64,000 bases of DNA from Microlunatus soli (GTDB lineage: Bacteria; Actinomycetota; Actinomycetes; Propionibacteriales; Propionibacteriaceae), in assembly GCF_900105385.1 (NCBI RefSeq), contig NZ_LT629772.1, positions 5,456,001-5,520,000 of the forward strand. Direction: 5' to 3'. The notes beneath the pieces are model-generated. The model had not been told where the DNA came from. It searched no databases and was given only the letters and a program-made list of their open reading frames with translations. Below, piece after piece: positions 9,265 to 17,059 of the stretch. Both the position numbers and the translations under genes were made by a program. Position 1 is the stretch's first letter. The number at the start of each line of letters is the position of its first letter.

Positions 9265-9272
9265 TTGCGCAA
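9265..9272. promoter_or_regulatory. Putative LacI operator O1 (TTGCGCAA)
   Basis: A perfect 8-bp palindrome TTGCGCAA lies 20 bp upstream of the LacI start, flanked as TTTGCGCAAC, the same ten bases as the second copy. LacI-family operators are typically short palindromes with a central CG, so this is a good candidate for autoregulation. Confidence 0.6.
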
Positions 9273-9376
9273 CATGCCCGGAGGAGGGTCGAGGGGCGAG
9301 ATCTCGGCCTCGCGTCGATTGACAGTGGATCAGGCGAGTGGAACGCTGCTTGCTACGCACCCACGCAGTGCGGGGT

Positions 9377-9384
9377 TTGCGCAA
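9377..9384. promoter_or_regulatory. Putative LacI operator O2 (TTGCGCAA)
   Basis: This is the second perfect TTGCGCAA copy, 112 bp from the first and 65 bp before the ThuA start. The shared flanking bases (TTTGCGCAAC) make chance less likely. Binding at both copies could loop the divergent promoter region. Confidence 0.6.
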
Positions 9385-9449
9385 CTTCACCAGCCTACGG
9401 CGGCCGCGGGCATCCGCTGCCGCAATCCGAGGAGAGACGTCGAGCGCCG

Positions 9450-10208
9450 ATGACGACCGAACAGAGCCAGACCAAGGCTGACCCCAGCAGCGATCGCACA
9501 GCCCGGGACATGACCGGCAAGCAGGCGTTGATCGTCCGAGGCGGCTGGGACGGCCACGAGCCGGTCCAGACCACCGACTTCTTCGTCCCGTTCCTGACGG
9601 AGCAGGGCTACCAGGTCCGGGTCGAGGAGAGCACCAAGATCTACGCCGATGCCGAGGTCATGGCCGGTGTCGACCTGGTCGTCCAGGTGGTCACGATGTC
9701 GACCATCGAGAAGGACGAGCTGGCCGGCCTGCAGAAGGCGGTCGCCGCCGGCACCGGGTTGGCCGGCTGGCACGGCGGCATCGCCGACTCCTACCGCAAC
9801 GAGGCCGATTACCTGCAGCTGATCGGTGGCCAGTTCGCCCATCACCAGGTCCGGGATCGCCCGGAAAATCTGACCGGTGGGGCGAGCAACAACTTCGTCC
9901 GCTACACCGTCGACATCGTCGATGATCAGGCCGACCATCCCATCGTCGCCGGGATCTCCGACTTCGAGCTGGAGACCGAGCAGTACTGGGTGCTCAGTGA
10001 CGACTACAACGACGTTCTGGCCACCACCACGATCCCGGCCCGTGATTTCGACAACTGGCATCGTCCGATCACCTGCCCGGCGATCTGGACCCGGCAATGG
10101 GGCGAAGGCACGGTCTTCGTCTGCACCCCCGGTCATCAGCTCACCGTCGTCCAGGACCCGTCGGTCAAGACGATCATCGAGCGCGGCCTGCTGTGGGTGA
10201 CCCGATGA
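9450..10208 (+). CDS. ThuA domain-containing protein
   Basis: The 252-residue protein begins at the ATG at 9450, after a GAGGAGAG ribosome-binding site about 13 bp upstream. It has the ThuA/glutamine-amidotransferase-like fold signatures: ALIVRGGWDGHEP near the N-terminus and GTGLAGWHGGIADS in the middle, with the late element EGTVFVCTPGH. ThuA proteins act in trehalose and related sugar utilisation, often as partners of Gfo/Idh/MocA dehydrogenases. Its stop overlaps the start of the dehydrogenase gene (ATGA), so the two are coupled. Likely controlled by the divergent LacI regulator. Confidence 0.92.
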   Translation: MTTEQSQTKADPSSDRTARDMTGKQALIVRGGWDGHEPVQTTDFFVPFLTEQGYQVRVEESTKIYADAEVMAGVDLVVQVVTMSTIEKDELAGLQKAVAAGTGLAGWHGGIADSYRNEADYLQLIGGQFAHHQVRDRPENLTGGASNNFVRYTVDIVDDQADHPIVAGISDFELETEQYWVLSDDYNDVLATTTIPARDFDNWHRPITCPAIWTRQWGEGTVFVCTPGHQLTVVQDPSVKTIIERGLLWVTR

Positions 10209-11317
10209 GCGCCGGCAGCGAAGCGACCAAGATCAGGATCGGGATGGTCGGTGCCGGCAACATCTCCGGTCAGTACCTCGCCGTGATCGAGCGACTGCCG
10301 ATCCTGGAGTTGGTCGCGGTCGCCGACCTTGATCAACAGCGAGCGGCTGCGGTGGCGGAGAAGTACGGTGCCAGGGCGCTGACGGTCGCCGAACTGGTCG
10401 CCAGTGACGACGTCGACGTCGTGCTCAACCTGACCCTGCCTGCGGCTCATGCCGAGGTTGCGTTGCAGGCCATCGCGGCCGGTAAGACGGTCTACGGGGA
10501 GAAGCCCCTGGCGGCGACGCTGGAGGACGGGAACAAGATCATCGAGGCGGCCCGTGCGGCCGGTGTCCGGGTCGGCTCGGCACCGGACACCGTGCTCGGA
10601 ACCGGCATCCAGACTGCCCGCAAGGCGGTCGACGACGGTGTGATCGGCAGCCCGATCGCGGCGACCGCGACGATGGTGACACCGGGTCACGAGCGCTGGC
10701 ATCCCAATCCGGACTTCTACTACCAGCCTGGCGGCGGCCCGGTGCTGGACATGGGGCCGTACTACGTCTCGGCGTTGATCACCATCCTCGGGCCGGTCCG
10801 TCGGGTGATCGCCGAGGCCAGCCACACCCGTACGACGCGGACCATCGGATCCGGTGACCGGGCGGGCGAGAGCTTCGATGTCGCGGTCGACACCCACGTC
10901 ACCGGCGTCCTGGTGCACGAGTCCGGAGTGCTCTCCACCGTGGTGATGAGCTTCGACGCCGCGGCCAGCAAGGCATCCAACATCGAGGTGCACGGCACCG
11001 ACGGCTCGTTGATCGTGCCCGACCCGAACCGCTTCGACGGCGACGTCTCGGTGCATCCGGTCGGCGGTGAGTGGAGTGTCCTGCCGGTCAGCGCCGGCTA
11101 TCGTGACGCCGGTCGCGGCTACGGCATCGCCGATCTCGCGGTGACACCTGCCGACCAGCAGATCCGGGCTTCCGGTGATCTTGCTCTGCACGCGTTGGAC
11201 GTGATGTTGTCCTTCCTCCGTTCGGCTTCCGACGGGGTAGCGGTCGAGGTCGAGACCAGCTGTGAACGGCCGGCACCGGTCCCGCTCGGCGACGCGCCGG
11301 GCGGGGTCACGCGCTAG
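10205..11317 (+). CDS. Gfo/Idh/MocA family oxidoreductase
   Basis: This 370-residue NAD(P)-dependent sugar or cyclitol dehydrogenase has an N-terminal Rossmann motif GMVGAGNISG and the family motif GEKPLAATLEDG (the EKP lysine is catalytic in relatives). It also has the C-terminal half pattern GGGPVLDMGPYY with the HERWHPNPDFYY stretch just before it. It is translationally coupled to ThuA through ATGA. The pair probably oxidises a sugar or inositol-like compound in the cytosol. Substrate cannot be read from the sequence. Confidence 0.93.
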   Translation: MSAGSEATKIRIGMVGAGNISGQYLAVIERLPILELVAVADLDQQRAAAVAEKYGARALTVAELVASDDVDVVLNLTLPAAHAEVALQAIAAGKTVYGEKPLAATLEDGNKIIEAARAAGVRVGSAPDTVLGTGIQTARKAVDDGVIGSPIAATATMVTPGHERWHPNPDFYYQPGGGPVLDMGPYYVSALITILGPVRRVIAEASHTRTTRTIGSGDRAGESFDVAVDTHVTGVLVHESGVLSTVVMSFDAAASKASNIEVHGTDGSLIVPDPNRFDGDVSVHPVGGEWSVLPVSAGYRDAGRGYGIADLAVTPADQQIRASGDLALHALDVMLSFLRSASDGVAVEVETSCERPAPVPLGDAPGGVTR

Positions 11318-11331
11318 CACTGGCGCGGCGG

Positions 11332-13116
11332 TCACCGACGGTAGCCCTTCGACTGCAGTCGATAGAGCTCGGCGTAGTGACCGCCGCTGCGCAGCAATTG
11401 GCGGTGGGTTCCGACCTCGATCAGCCGGCCGTGGTCCAGGACGATGATCAGGTCGGCCGCCGCGACGGTCGAGAAGCGGTGGGTGATCAGCAACGTGATC
11501 ATCCCGGTCCGGCTGCCCGAGCGGGCTGCCTCGGCGTACCGCTCGAAGAGGTCGTTCTCGGTGGCCGCGTCGAGCGCCGCCGTCGGCTCGTCGAGGACCA
11601 GCAGCAACGGGTCGTCCCGCATCATGCCGCGGGCAAGGGCGATCCGTTGCCATTGACCGCCGGACAGATCCACGCCGTCCGGCCACTGGGCACCGAGCTG
11701 GGTGTCTAGGCCGGCCGGGAGTTGATCAATGACGGTCTCGGCCGTTCCGCGTCGGGCGGCCGACCGTAGCCGACGACGGTCGTCGAGATACCGAGGGTCG
11801 CCCAGACCGATGGCCTCGGAGGCCAGGAACTGTGGCTGCAGATAGTCCTGGAAGGCGGCACTGATCCGACACCGCCAGGCCGACGTGTCGAGTTGAGCAA
11901 GATCAACATCGTCGATCAGGATCAGACCGTCGGTCGGCCGATACATCCCGGTGAGCAACTTCACCAGGGTGGTCTTGCCGGCGCCGTTCTCCCCGACGAC
12001 GGCGACCACGGTGCCGGCCGGCAGCCGAAGGGACACCTCGTCCACGGCCGGTCGGCGATCGGCTGAGTACCGGTAGCTCACGCGGTCCAGCGTGATGCCG
12101 CTTCTGAACGTCCGGGGTGGGTGCTGCTGGCCGGAGTCGGCCGACGAGACCTGCTGCCGGTAGTCCAGCAGCCAGAGCAGCCGCATCGTCGTACGGATCA
12201 TGTCGATCAGATTGCCGGTTGCCTCGAGCAGATCCTGGTTGCCGGACTGGATGCGATTGACGAGCAGCAGGGCGAGCACGAAGGAGCCGACCGCCAGCAG
12301 TCCGTTCAGCACGTCGGCCACCAGCCACGCCAGGACGACGCCGGCGATCATGAAATACAGCACGTGGCATGCCGACTCGACGGCGGCCGTCCGCCGAGCC
12401 AGTTCGGTGAACGGCCGCCGCCATCGCAGCGCCGCCTGATGCAGATGTCGGCGGAGGACGGTGCCGCGATCGAACACCATGATCTCGGCACCGGCGGACG
12501 GGTCGCTGGCAAGTCCGAGCAGGTGTGCGGTCAACCGGCCCGGCTGTGCCGACGAGTTCTCCGCAGCGGCCTGCCAACGAACGAACCACCGGGTGCTGAT
12601 CAACAACGGGATACCGGCGACAGCGATCAGCAGGACACGGCGGTCGGCGGCGGCCGCCAGGATCAGCGTGCCCCCGACCCGAACGACGTCGTTGAGCGTG
12701 TTCAGTAGAGTATTGAGCGCGACGCCGAGGGTCCCGCTCCGCTCCCGGAGGAGCTGGGACTGGTCCAAGTACTGCGGGGACTCCAGATGATCAAGCGTCG
12801 GGATCCGGGCCGTGATCTCGGCGACCCGCGCCTGAAAGGTGTGGCTGACCTTTTCGAGTTGTCGGATCCTGGCGTTGACACCGATCATGCACAGGGCCTT
12901 GTCGGCGGCGATCGAGGCCACGAACAGGGCGGCTCCGAGCACGATCCGCTGCAGATCCCGGTGACCAGCGCCGGTGATCATCCACGCCAGGAACATCGGT
13001 CGAAGCACCGCCATCGCCACGCCGGCCGACTCAGCGAGGCACAACACCGATCGCAACGGATCGACCCGGACCGAGGTCGAGATGATCAACCAGACCGCAC
13101 GGAACGCCTTGATCAC
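11332..13116 (-). CDS. ABC exporter half-transporter (TMD-NBD), second subunit
   Basis: A 594-residue type I ABC exporter: N-terminal transmembrane domain with several hydrophobic helices (~residues 20-320), then an ATPase domain. Walker A is GENGAGKTT, the signature motif LSGGQWQR and Walker B LLVLDEPTAALD are all intact, and the switch His is in ITHRFST. The GTG start at 13116 overlaps the stop of the other ABC gene, so the two are probably a heterodimeric exporter. The neighbouring acetyltransferase and kinase suggest a resistance or detoxification context, which is inference. The Gfo/Idh gene converges from the other side with only 14 bp between stops. Confidence 0.93.
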   Translation of the reverse strand: MIKAFRAVWLIISTSVRVDPLRSVLCLAESAGVAMAVLRPMFLAWMITGAGHRDLQRIVLGAALFVASIAADKALCMIGVNARIRQLEKVSHTFQARVAEITARIPTLDHLESPQYLDQSQLLRERSGTLGVALNTLLNTLNDVVRVGGTLILAAAADRRVLLIAVAGIPLLISTRWFVRWQAAAENSSAQPGRLTAHLLGLASDPSAGAEIMVFDRGTVLRRHLHQAALRWRRPFTELARRTAAVESACHVLYFMIAGVVLAWLVADVLNGLLAVGSFVLALLLVNRIQSGNQDLLEATGNLIDMIRTTMRLLWLLDYRQQVSSADSGQQHPPRTFRSGITLDRVSYRYSADRRPAVDEVSLRLPAGTVVAVVGENGAGKTTLVKLLTGMYRPTDGLILIDDVDLAQLDTSAWRCRISAAFQDYLQPQFLASEAIGLGDPRYLDDRRRLRSAARRGTAETVIDQLPAGLDTQLGAQWPDGVDLSGGQWQRIALARGMMRDDPLLLVLDEPTAALDAATENDLFERYAEAARSGSRTGMITLLITHRFSTVAAADLIIVLDHGRLIEVGTHRQLLRSGGHYAELYRLQSKGYRR

Positions 13117-14963
13117 GATGCGTCCCGTTGTTGACCGAATCGGGACGCCTGGAGCCTGAACAGCTCCGCGTACCGACCGCCGGCACCGATCAGTTCGTGA
13201 TGACTGCCGTCCTCGACGATCCGTGAGCCGTCACCGGTGTCGGCGAGCACCACGATGCGGTCGACATGACGCACGCTGGACAGCCGGTGACTGACCAGAA
13301 CGGTGGTGGCCCCACGGGCGACCGTGAGGAACCGATCGAACAATGCCGCCTCGGCTCGGACATCGAGCGCGGCCGTCGGCTCGTCCAGGATCAACACGCC
13401 GGCACCCGTGCTCAGCGCAGCCAGGGCTCGTGCCAGTGCGACCCGCTGCCACTGCCCACCGGACAGATCGGTGCCTCCGGTGTATTCGGCCGACAGGACG
13501 GTGTCGAAGCCGTGCTGGAGGCGTTGCAGGATCTCGTCCCCTTCGGCATCGTGCATCGCCCGAGCGACCAGGGCGTCGGCACCGGATGGCGACACCTCCG
13601 GAGCGATGTTGTCGCGCAGCGACAGCTGATAACGAACGAAATCCTGGAAGATCACCGCCAGTCGGCTGCGAACGGTCCGGTCCACGCCCGGATCGCTTTC
13701 GTCGATCCGTACGGCGCCGGTGTCGGGCTGATAGAGGCCGCAGAGCAACTTGATCAAGGTGGACTTGCCGGCACCGTTCAGGCCGACCACTGCCACCGAT
13801 TGTCCGGCGGGGATCTCCAGATTCACTCCGTTCAGCGTCGGACGCGGCGCCGTCGGGTAGCTGAAGCAGACGTCGGTCAGCCGGATCGCTGCCGGAATCG
13901 GTGTCGGATCCTCGGCAGGTAGGAAAAATCGAGGCTCGGCAGGTGAGCCCTGCACCGGGGGGAGCAGCTCGGGGAGTCCGAGGTCGGTCCGCGTCCGCCC
14001 TAGGACCGACAGGGTCGACAGGGTGCGCGTCAACGCGACCTGCGGGTCGGTGTGCGGGCCGAACGCGGCCATCGCCGAGATCGCCTGGACCAGTGTCACC
14101 AGGGCGCCGGCGTCGACGCGGCTCCGGTCCACGTCCACGATCAACAGCAACACAACGACGGCGGTGGCGACGAGTGGCGCCAGTAGCACGATGAGCGTGC
14201 GGCGTACCGATGACCTGCGATGTGCCCAGACCAAGCTCTGGGCGCGATGCCACACGGTGACGTAGCGGCTCACCAGCAGATCGGTCAGCCCGAAGAGGCG
14301 GACCTCTTTGGCGCCGTTCGGATGGATCAACAGGTCCCGCAAATACCCCGCGCGTCTCCGGTCGGTGCCGGTCAGGTCGAGCAGTCCGTCGAAGATCGTG
14401 CTGCTCCACCGTCCGAACGCGCGTGAATACGCCGTCCATCCGACCGCCAACAGGACCGGTGGCCACCATGACCAGGTGGTCAGCACCGCGAATGCGCCGA
14501 TCGCACTCAGCCGGATCGTCAGCAACGACCAGGTCGCCTGGACACCGGATTGGAAGAGCCAGTCCCGCGATGCCTCGCCCGCGGTCTTCAGCCGCCCTAC
14601 CGTCTCCGGATCCTCGAGGACGGTGAGTGAGTCGGGCGAGAGACCGGCGTCGAAGACGGTTTCGGTGATCAGCACGAGGTACCGATCCGCGATCACCTGG
14701 CCGACCGCACTGAGAGCGGACCCGGCCAGCGGAATGATCAAGAACGTCAGCGCGGTGGCAATCGCCCAACCGAACGCGGTCGGCTGATCGCGATTCAGCG
14801 ACGCGACCAGCCGGCCGGTGCAGACGATCGACGCGGTCGCCGCTGCCGCAGACACGATCGACAGCGCCAGACAGGCGACAGACAGCCCGGGCGCACAAGC
14901 ACGGAGCACCTTCACATGCAGGATGTAGCGCTCGACGATGGGGGAGAGAGCGAATTGAGGCAT
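13113..14963 (-). CDS. ABC exporter half-transporter (TMD-NBD), first subunit
   Basis: This 616-residue half-transporter starts at the ATG at 14963 (MPQFALS); an upstream ATG at 14999 would add 12 residues. Membrane helices occupy roughly residues 20-300. The nucleotide-binding domain has Walker A GLNGAGKSTL, signature LSGGQWQR, Walker B VLILDEPTAALD and a switch His in VSHRLSS. Both subunits keep all catalytic motifs, so neither site looks degenerate. It is coupled to the next ABC gene by a GTGA overlap. Substrate unknown; lipids, peptides or drugs are all possible for this class. Confidence 0.92.
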   Translation of the reverse strand: MPQFALSPIVERYILHVKVLRACAPGLSVACLALSIVSAAAATASIVCTGRLVASLNRDQPTAFGWAIATALTFLIIPLAGSALSAVGQVIADRYLVLITETVFDAGLSPDSLTVLEDPETVGRLKTAGEASRDWLFQSGVQATWSLLTIRLSAIGAFAVLTTWSWWPPVLLAVGWTAYSRAFGRWSSTIFDGLLDLTGTDRRRAGYLRDLLIHPNGAKEVRLFGLTDLLVSRYVTVWHRAQSLVWAHRRSSVRRTLIVLLAPLVATAVVVLLLIVDVDRSRVDAGALVTLVQAISAMAAFGPHTDPQVALTRTLSTLSVLGRTRTDLGLPELLPPVQGSPAEPRFFLPAEDPTPIPAAIRLTDVCFSYPTAPRPTLNGVNLEIPAGQSVAVVGLNGAGKSTLIKLLCGLYQPDTGAVRIDESDPGVDRTVRSRLAVIFQDFVRYQLSLRDNIAPEVSPSGADALVARAMHDAEGDEILQRLQHGFDTVLSAEYTGGTDLSGGQWQRVALARALAALSTGAGVLILDEPTAALDVRAEAALFDRFLTVARGATTVLVSHRLSSVRHVDRIVVLADTGDGSRIVEDGSHHELIGAGGRYAELFRLQASRFGQQRDAS

Positions 14964-15179
14964 GCCAACACGACCCTTCAAGGGGCGGATGGCCGCCACG
15001 GACGGCGATCACATCACGGTGATGCGATCAGATCCACGTTATGGGTCAATCTAGCCAGGCTGTCACCGATCGGCAAGGTGGATATCGGATGCGGTCCAGC
15101 ACCATCGGGAGGAAATTCGTTCGGCATCGGGTGCGGCCTGCGACACGATGATCACGTGTTCTCTTCAACCGGTGATCGC

Positions 15180-15695
15180 ATGTCCGGTGACGCCGCCCGA
15201 CGGACGGCGGACATCACCGTCCGTCCGGAGACCGATGCTGACGTCGGCGCCATCGCCGCGGTCACCCGACTGGCTTTCGACGGCAGACAGGTCGAGGTCG
15301 ACATGGTGGCGGCGATCAGATCCTCGGACGGATTCGTGCCCGAGCTGTCCCTGGTCGCCGACCTGGACGGTGCAGTCATCGGGCATTGCCTGCTGGGCCG
15401 CAAGATCCTCGGCGGACGGCCGATGCCTCCCGTGCTGCAGCTGGGGCCGCTGAGCGTTCACCCGGAATGGCAGCGCCATGGCATCGGTAGCCGGCTGGTG
15501 ATCGCCGCACAGCAGGAGGCGAGCCGTCGTGGTCGTGAGGCCATGATCGTTCTGCTCGGCGTGCCCGCCTACTATCCACGGTTCGGCTTCCGACGGTCCG
15601 CCGAATTCGGGATCGGCCCCGACTCCGAAGCTGCGATGATCTATCCGCTGATCGACGACCTCTCCGATTACACCGGAACCGAGATCCCGCACTGA
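15180..15695 (+). CDS. GNAT family N-acetyltransferase
   Basis: The 171-residue product begins at the ATG at 15180 (MSGDAARRTADITVRPE). Acetyl-CoA binding motif A is visible as LSVHPEWQRHGIGSRLV, with a preceding strand LQLGPL, and the later AYYPRFGFRRSAEFGI matches the YhbS-type subfamily. It is a soluble acetyltransferase with unknown acceptor. It is divergent from the ABC exporter and 26 bp upstream of the phosphotransferase gene on the same strand, so the two enzymes may be co-transcribed. Confidence 0.92.
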   Translation: MSGDAARRTADITVRPETDADVGAIAAVTRLAFDGRQVEVDMVAAIRSSDGFVPELSLVADLDGAVIGHCLLGRKILGGRPMPPVLQLGPLSVHPEWQRHGIGSRLVIAAQQEASRRGREAMIVLLGVPAYYPRFGFRRSAEFGIGPDSEAAMIYPLIDDLSDYTGTEIPH

Positions 15696-15721
15696 TCACC
15701 GCGATCACGAGGAGCCGTGCA

Positions 15722-16660
15722 GTGGACATTCCCGCCCGCCTGCGCGCCGAGGCGGGCGCAACCCTACGCGGACGCGAATGGCTCGCCGGGCTGCCGCAAC
15801 TCTGCGCTCACCTGAGTGCCCAGTGGGGGATCCGGCTGGCCCGTCCGTATCCGGGGAGCCACATCTCCTTGGTGGCGCCGGTTCATGGCTTCTCAAGCCC
15901 GGCCGTGCTCAAGATCGCGCTGCCATCGCCGATCGAGTCCGGCACCATCGCCGGCGACTTCCGCCATCAGGAAGCAGCGGCGCTGCGGATCTGGGCCGGT
16001 GACGGCGCGCCCGAGCTGCTTGCGCAGGACGCGGGATCCGGGGCGATGCTTGTCGAGCAGTGTCGGCCCGGTGCGACGTTGGAGACGATCGGTTCGTCGG
16101 CGGCGGACGCGGCAGCGGCGGAGGTCATCCAGGCACTGCACCACGGCGTTCATGATCATGACGTCGAGTTCGTCCGACTGACCGATCGTGCCCGGGCGGT
16201 GGCCGCACAATTGCCCGATCGTTTCGCCGCCGTCGGAAGGCCGTTCGACGAACGGTTGCTGGGCGAGGCGGTCGATGGACTGGTTCAGTTGGCCGGATCG
16301 ACCGACACCGAGGTCCTGCTGCACGGCGACACGCATCATCACAACATTCTGTCGGCGACGCGTCGCCCCTGGTTGGCCATCGATCCGCTGCCGATGCTCG
16401 GCGAGCCCGGCTACGACGCCGTGCAATATCTGCTGTTCCGGAAGGGAGACCTGCACGATCCCGAGAGCGAGTGGAGGTCGGTCATCGAGAGCTTCTGCGG
16501 GCGCCTCGACGTCGACCCCGATCGAGTGATGGCGTGGATCTTCGTACGGCTCGTGTCCGATGCGATCGCGGCCTGCGAGCGCGGGCGCCCGATCGTCGAC
16601 CTCGAAGCCCGCAACGGCGATCTGTGGACCGCGCGTCTGGTGCAGCGACTGCGACGCTGA
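15722..16660 (+). CDS. Aminoglycoside phosphotransferase (APH(6)-like) family kinase
   Basis: This 312-residue protein starts with GTG at 15722. It carries the kinase catalytic loop LLHGDTHHHNIL (H201, D203, N208) and the metal-binding aspartate in AIDPLPMLGEPGYD (D221). These match the APH(6)/streptomycin 6-kinase branch, also annotated as hydroxyurea phosphotransferase. The substrate could be an aminoglycoside or a cell metabolite; the sequence alone does not decide. Being next to a GNAT enzyme and an ABC exporter it may be part of a small self-protection group. Confidence 0.9.
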   Translation: MDIPARLRAEAGATLRGREWLAGLPQLCAHLSAQWGIRLARPYPGSHISLVAPVHGFSSPAVLKIALPSPIESGTIAGDFRHQEAAALRIWAGDGAPELLAQDAGSGAMLVEQCRPGATLETIGSSAADAAAAEVIQALHHGVHDHDVEFVRLTDRARAVAAQLPDRFAAVGRPFDERLLGEAVDGLVQLAGSTDTEVLLHGDTHHHNILSATRRPWLAIDPLPMLGEPGYDAVQYLLFRKGDLHDPESEWRSVIESFCGRLDVDPDRVMAWIFVRLVSDAIAACERGRPIVDLEARNGDLWTARLVQRLRR

Positions 16661-17059
16661 GTGGACAGGAGTCAATTCGCGGCCACAGCTGGTCGGGTTG
16701 GGCGGCCCTGCCCTGCAGGTCGGCACCTCTGCGGCGCCGCAGCGGTCGGGCAACCGCGAAGCTGACTCCGGTCCCGCGTGATCACCGGGAACAGCACGCG
16801 CTGGAAGACGCGCGAAGTTGATCAGCTTGGTCGTTGTCTCGTGTTGCTGAGTCGGCCGTCCCTCTTTGCTGGGGAGATCGACCCGGATGCGTAGCCGACC
16901 GCCCCGGATGCTCACTCGATCCGGCCAGTTGCTCAGCGGACCACCCCTCGCTCAGTCAGCTGCGCCGGATGCCCGGCGGGCCTCCACAGAGCGCCTGGTC
17001 GGCCGCCCCGCCGTGAGCGCTGCAGGTCGGGACGTCTGCTGGGCCCACCCTCGGTCTGG
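16661..17059. other. Intergenic stretch without a recognisable gene
   Basis: About 400 bp between two converging genes. Open frames here are short, arginine- and proline-rich and lack family features. I see no RNA gene, strong terminator or clear repeat. Confidence 0.5.
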
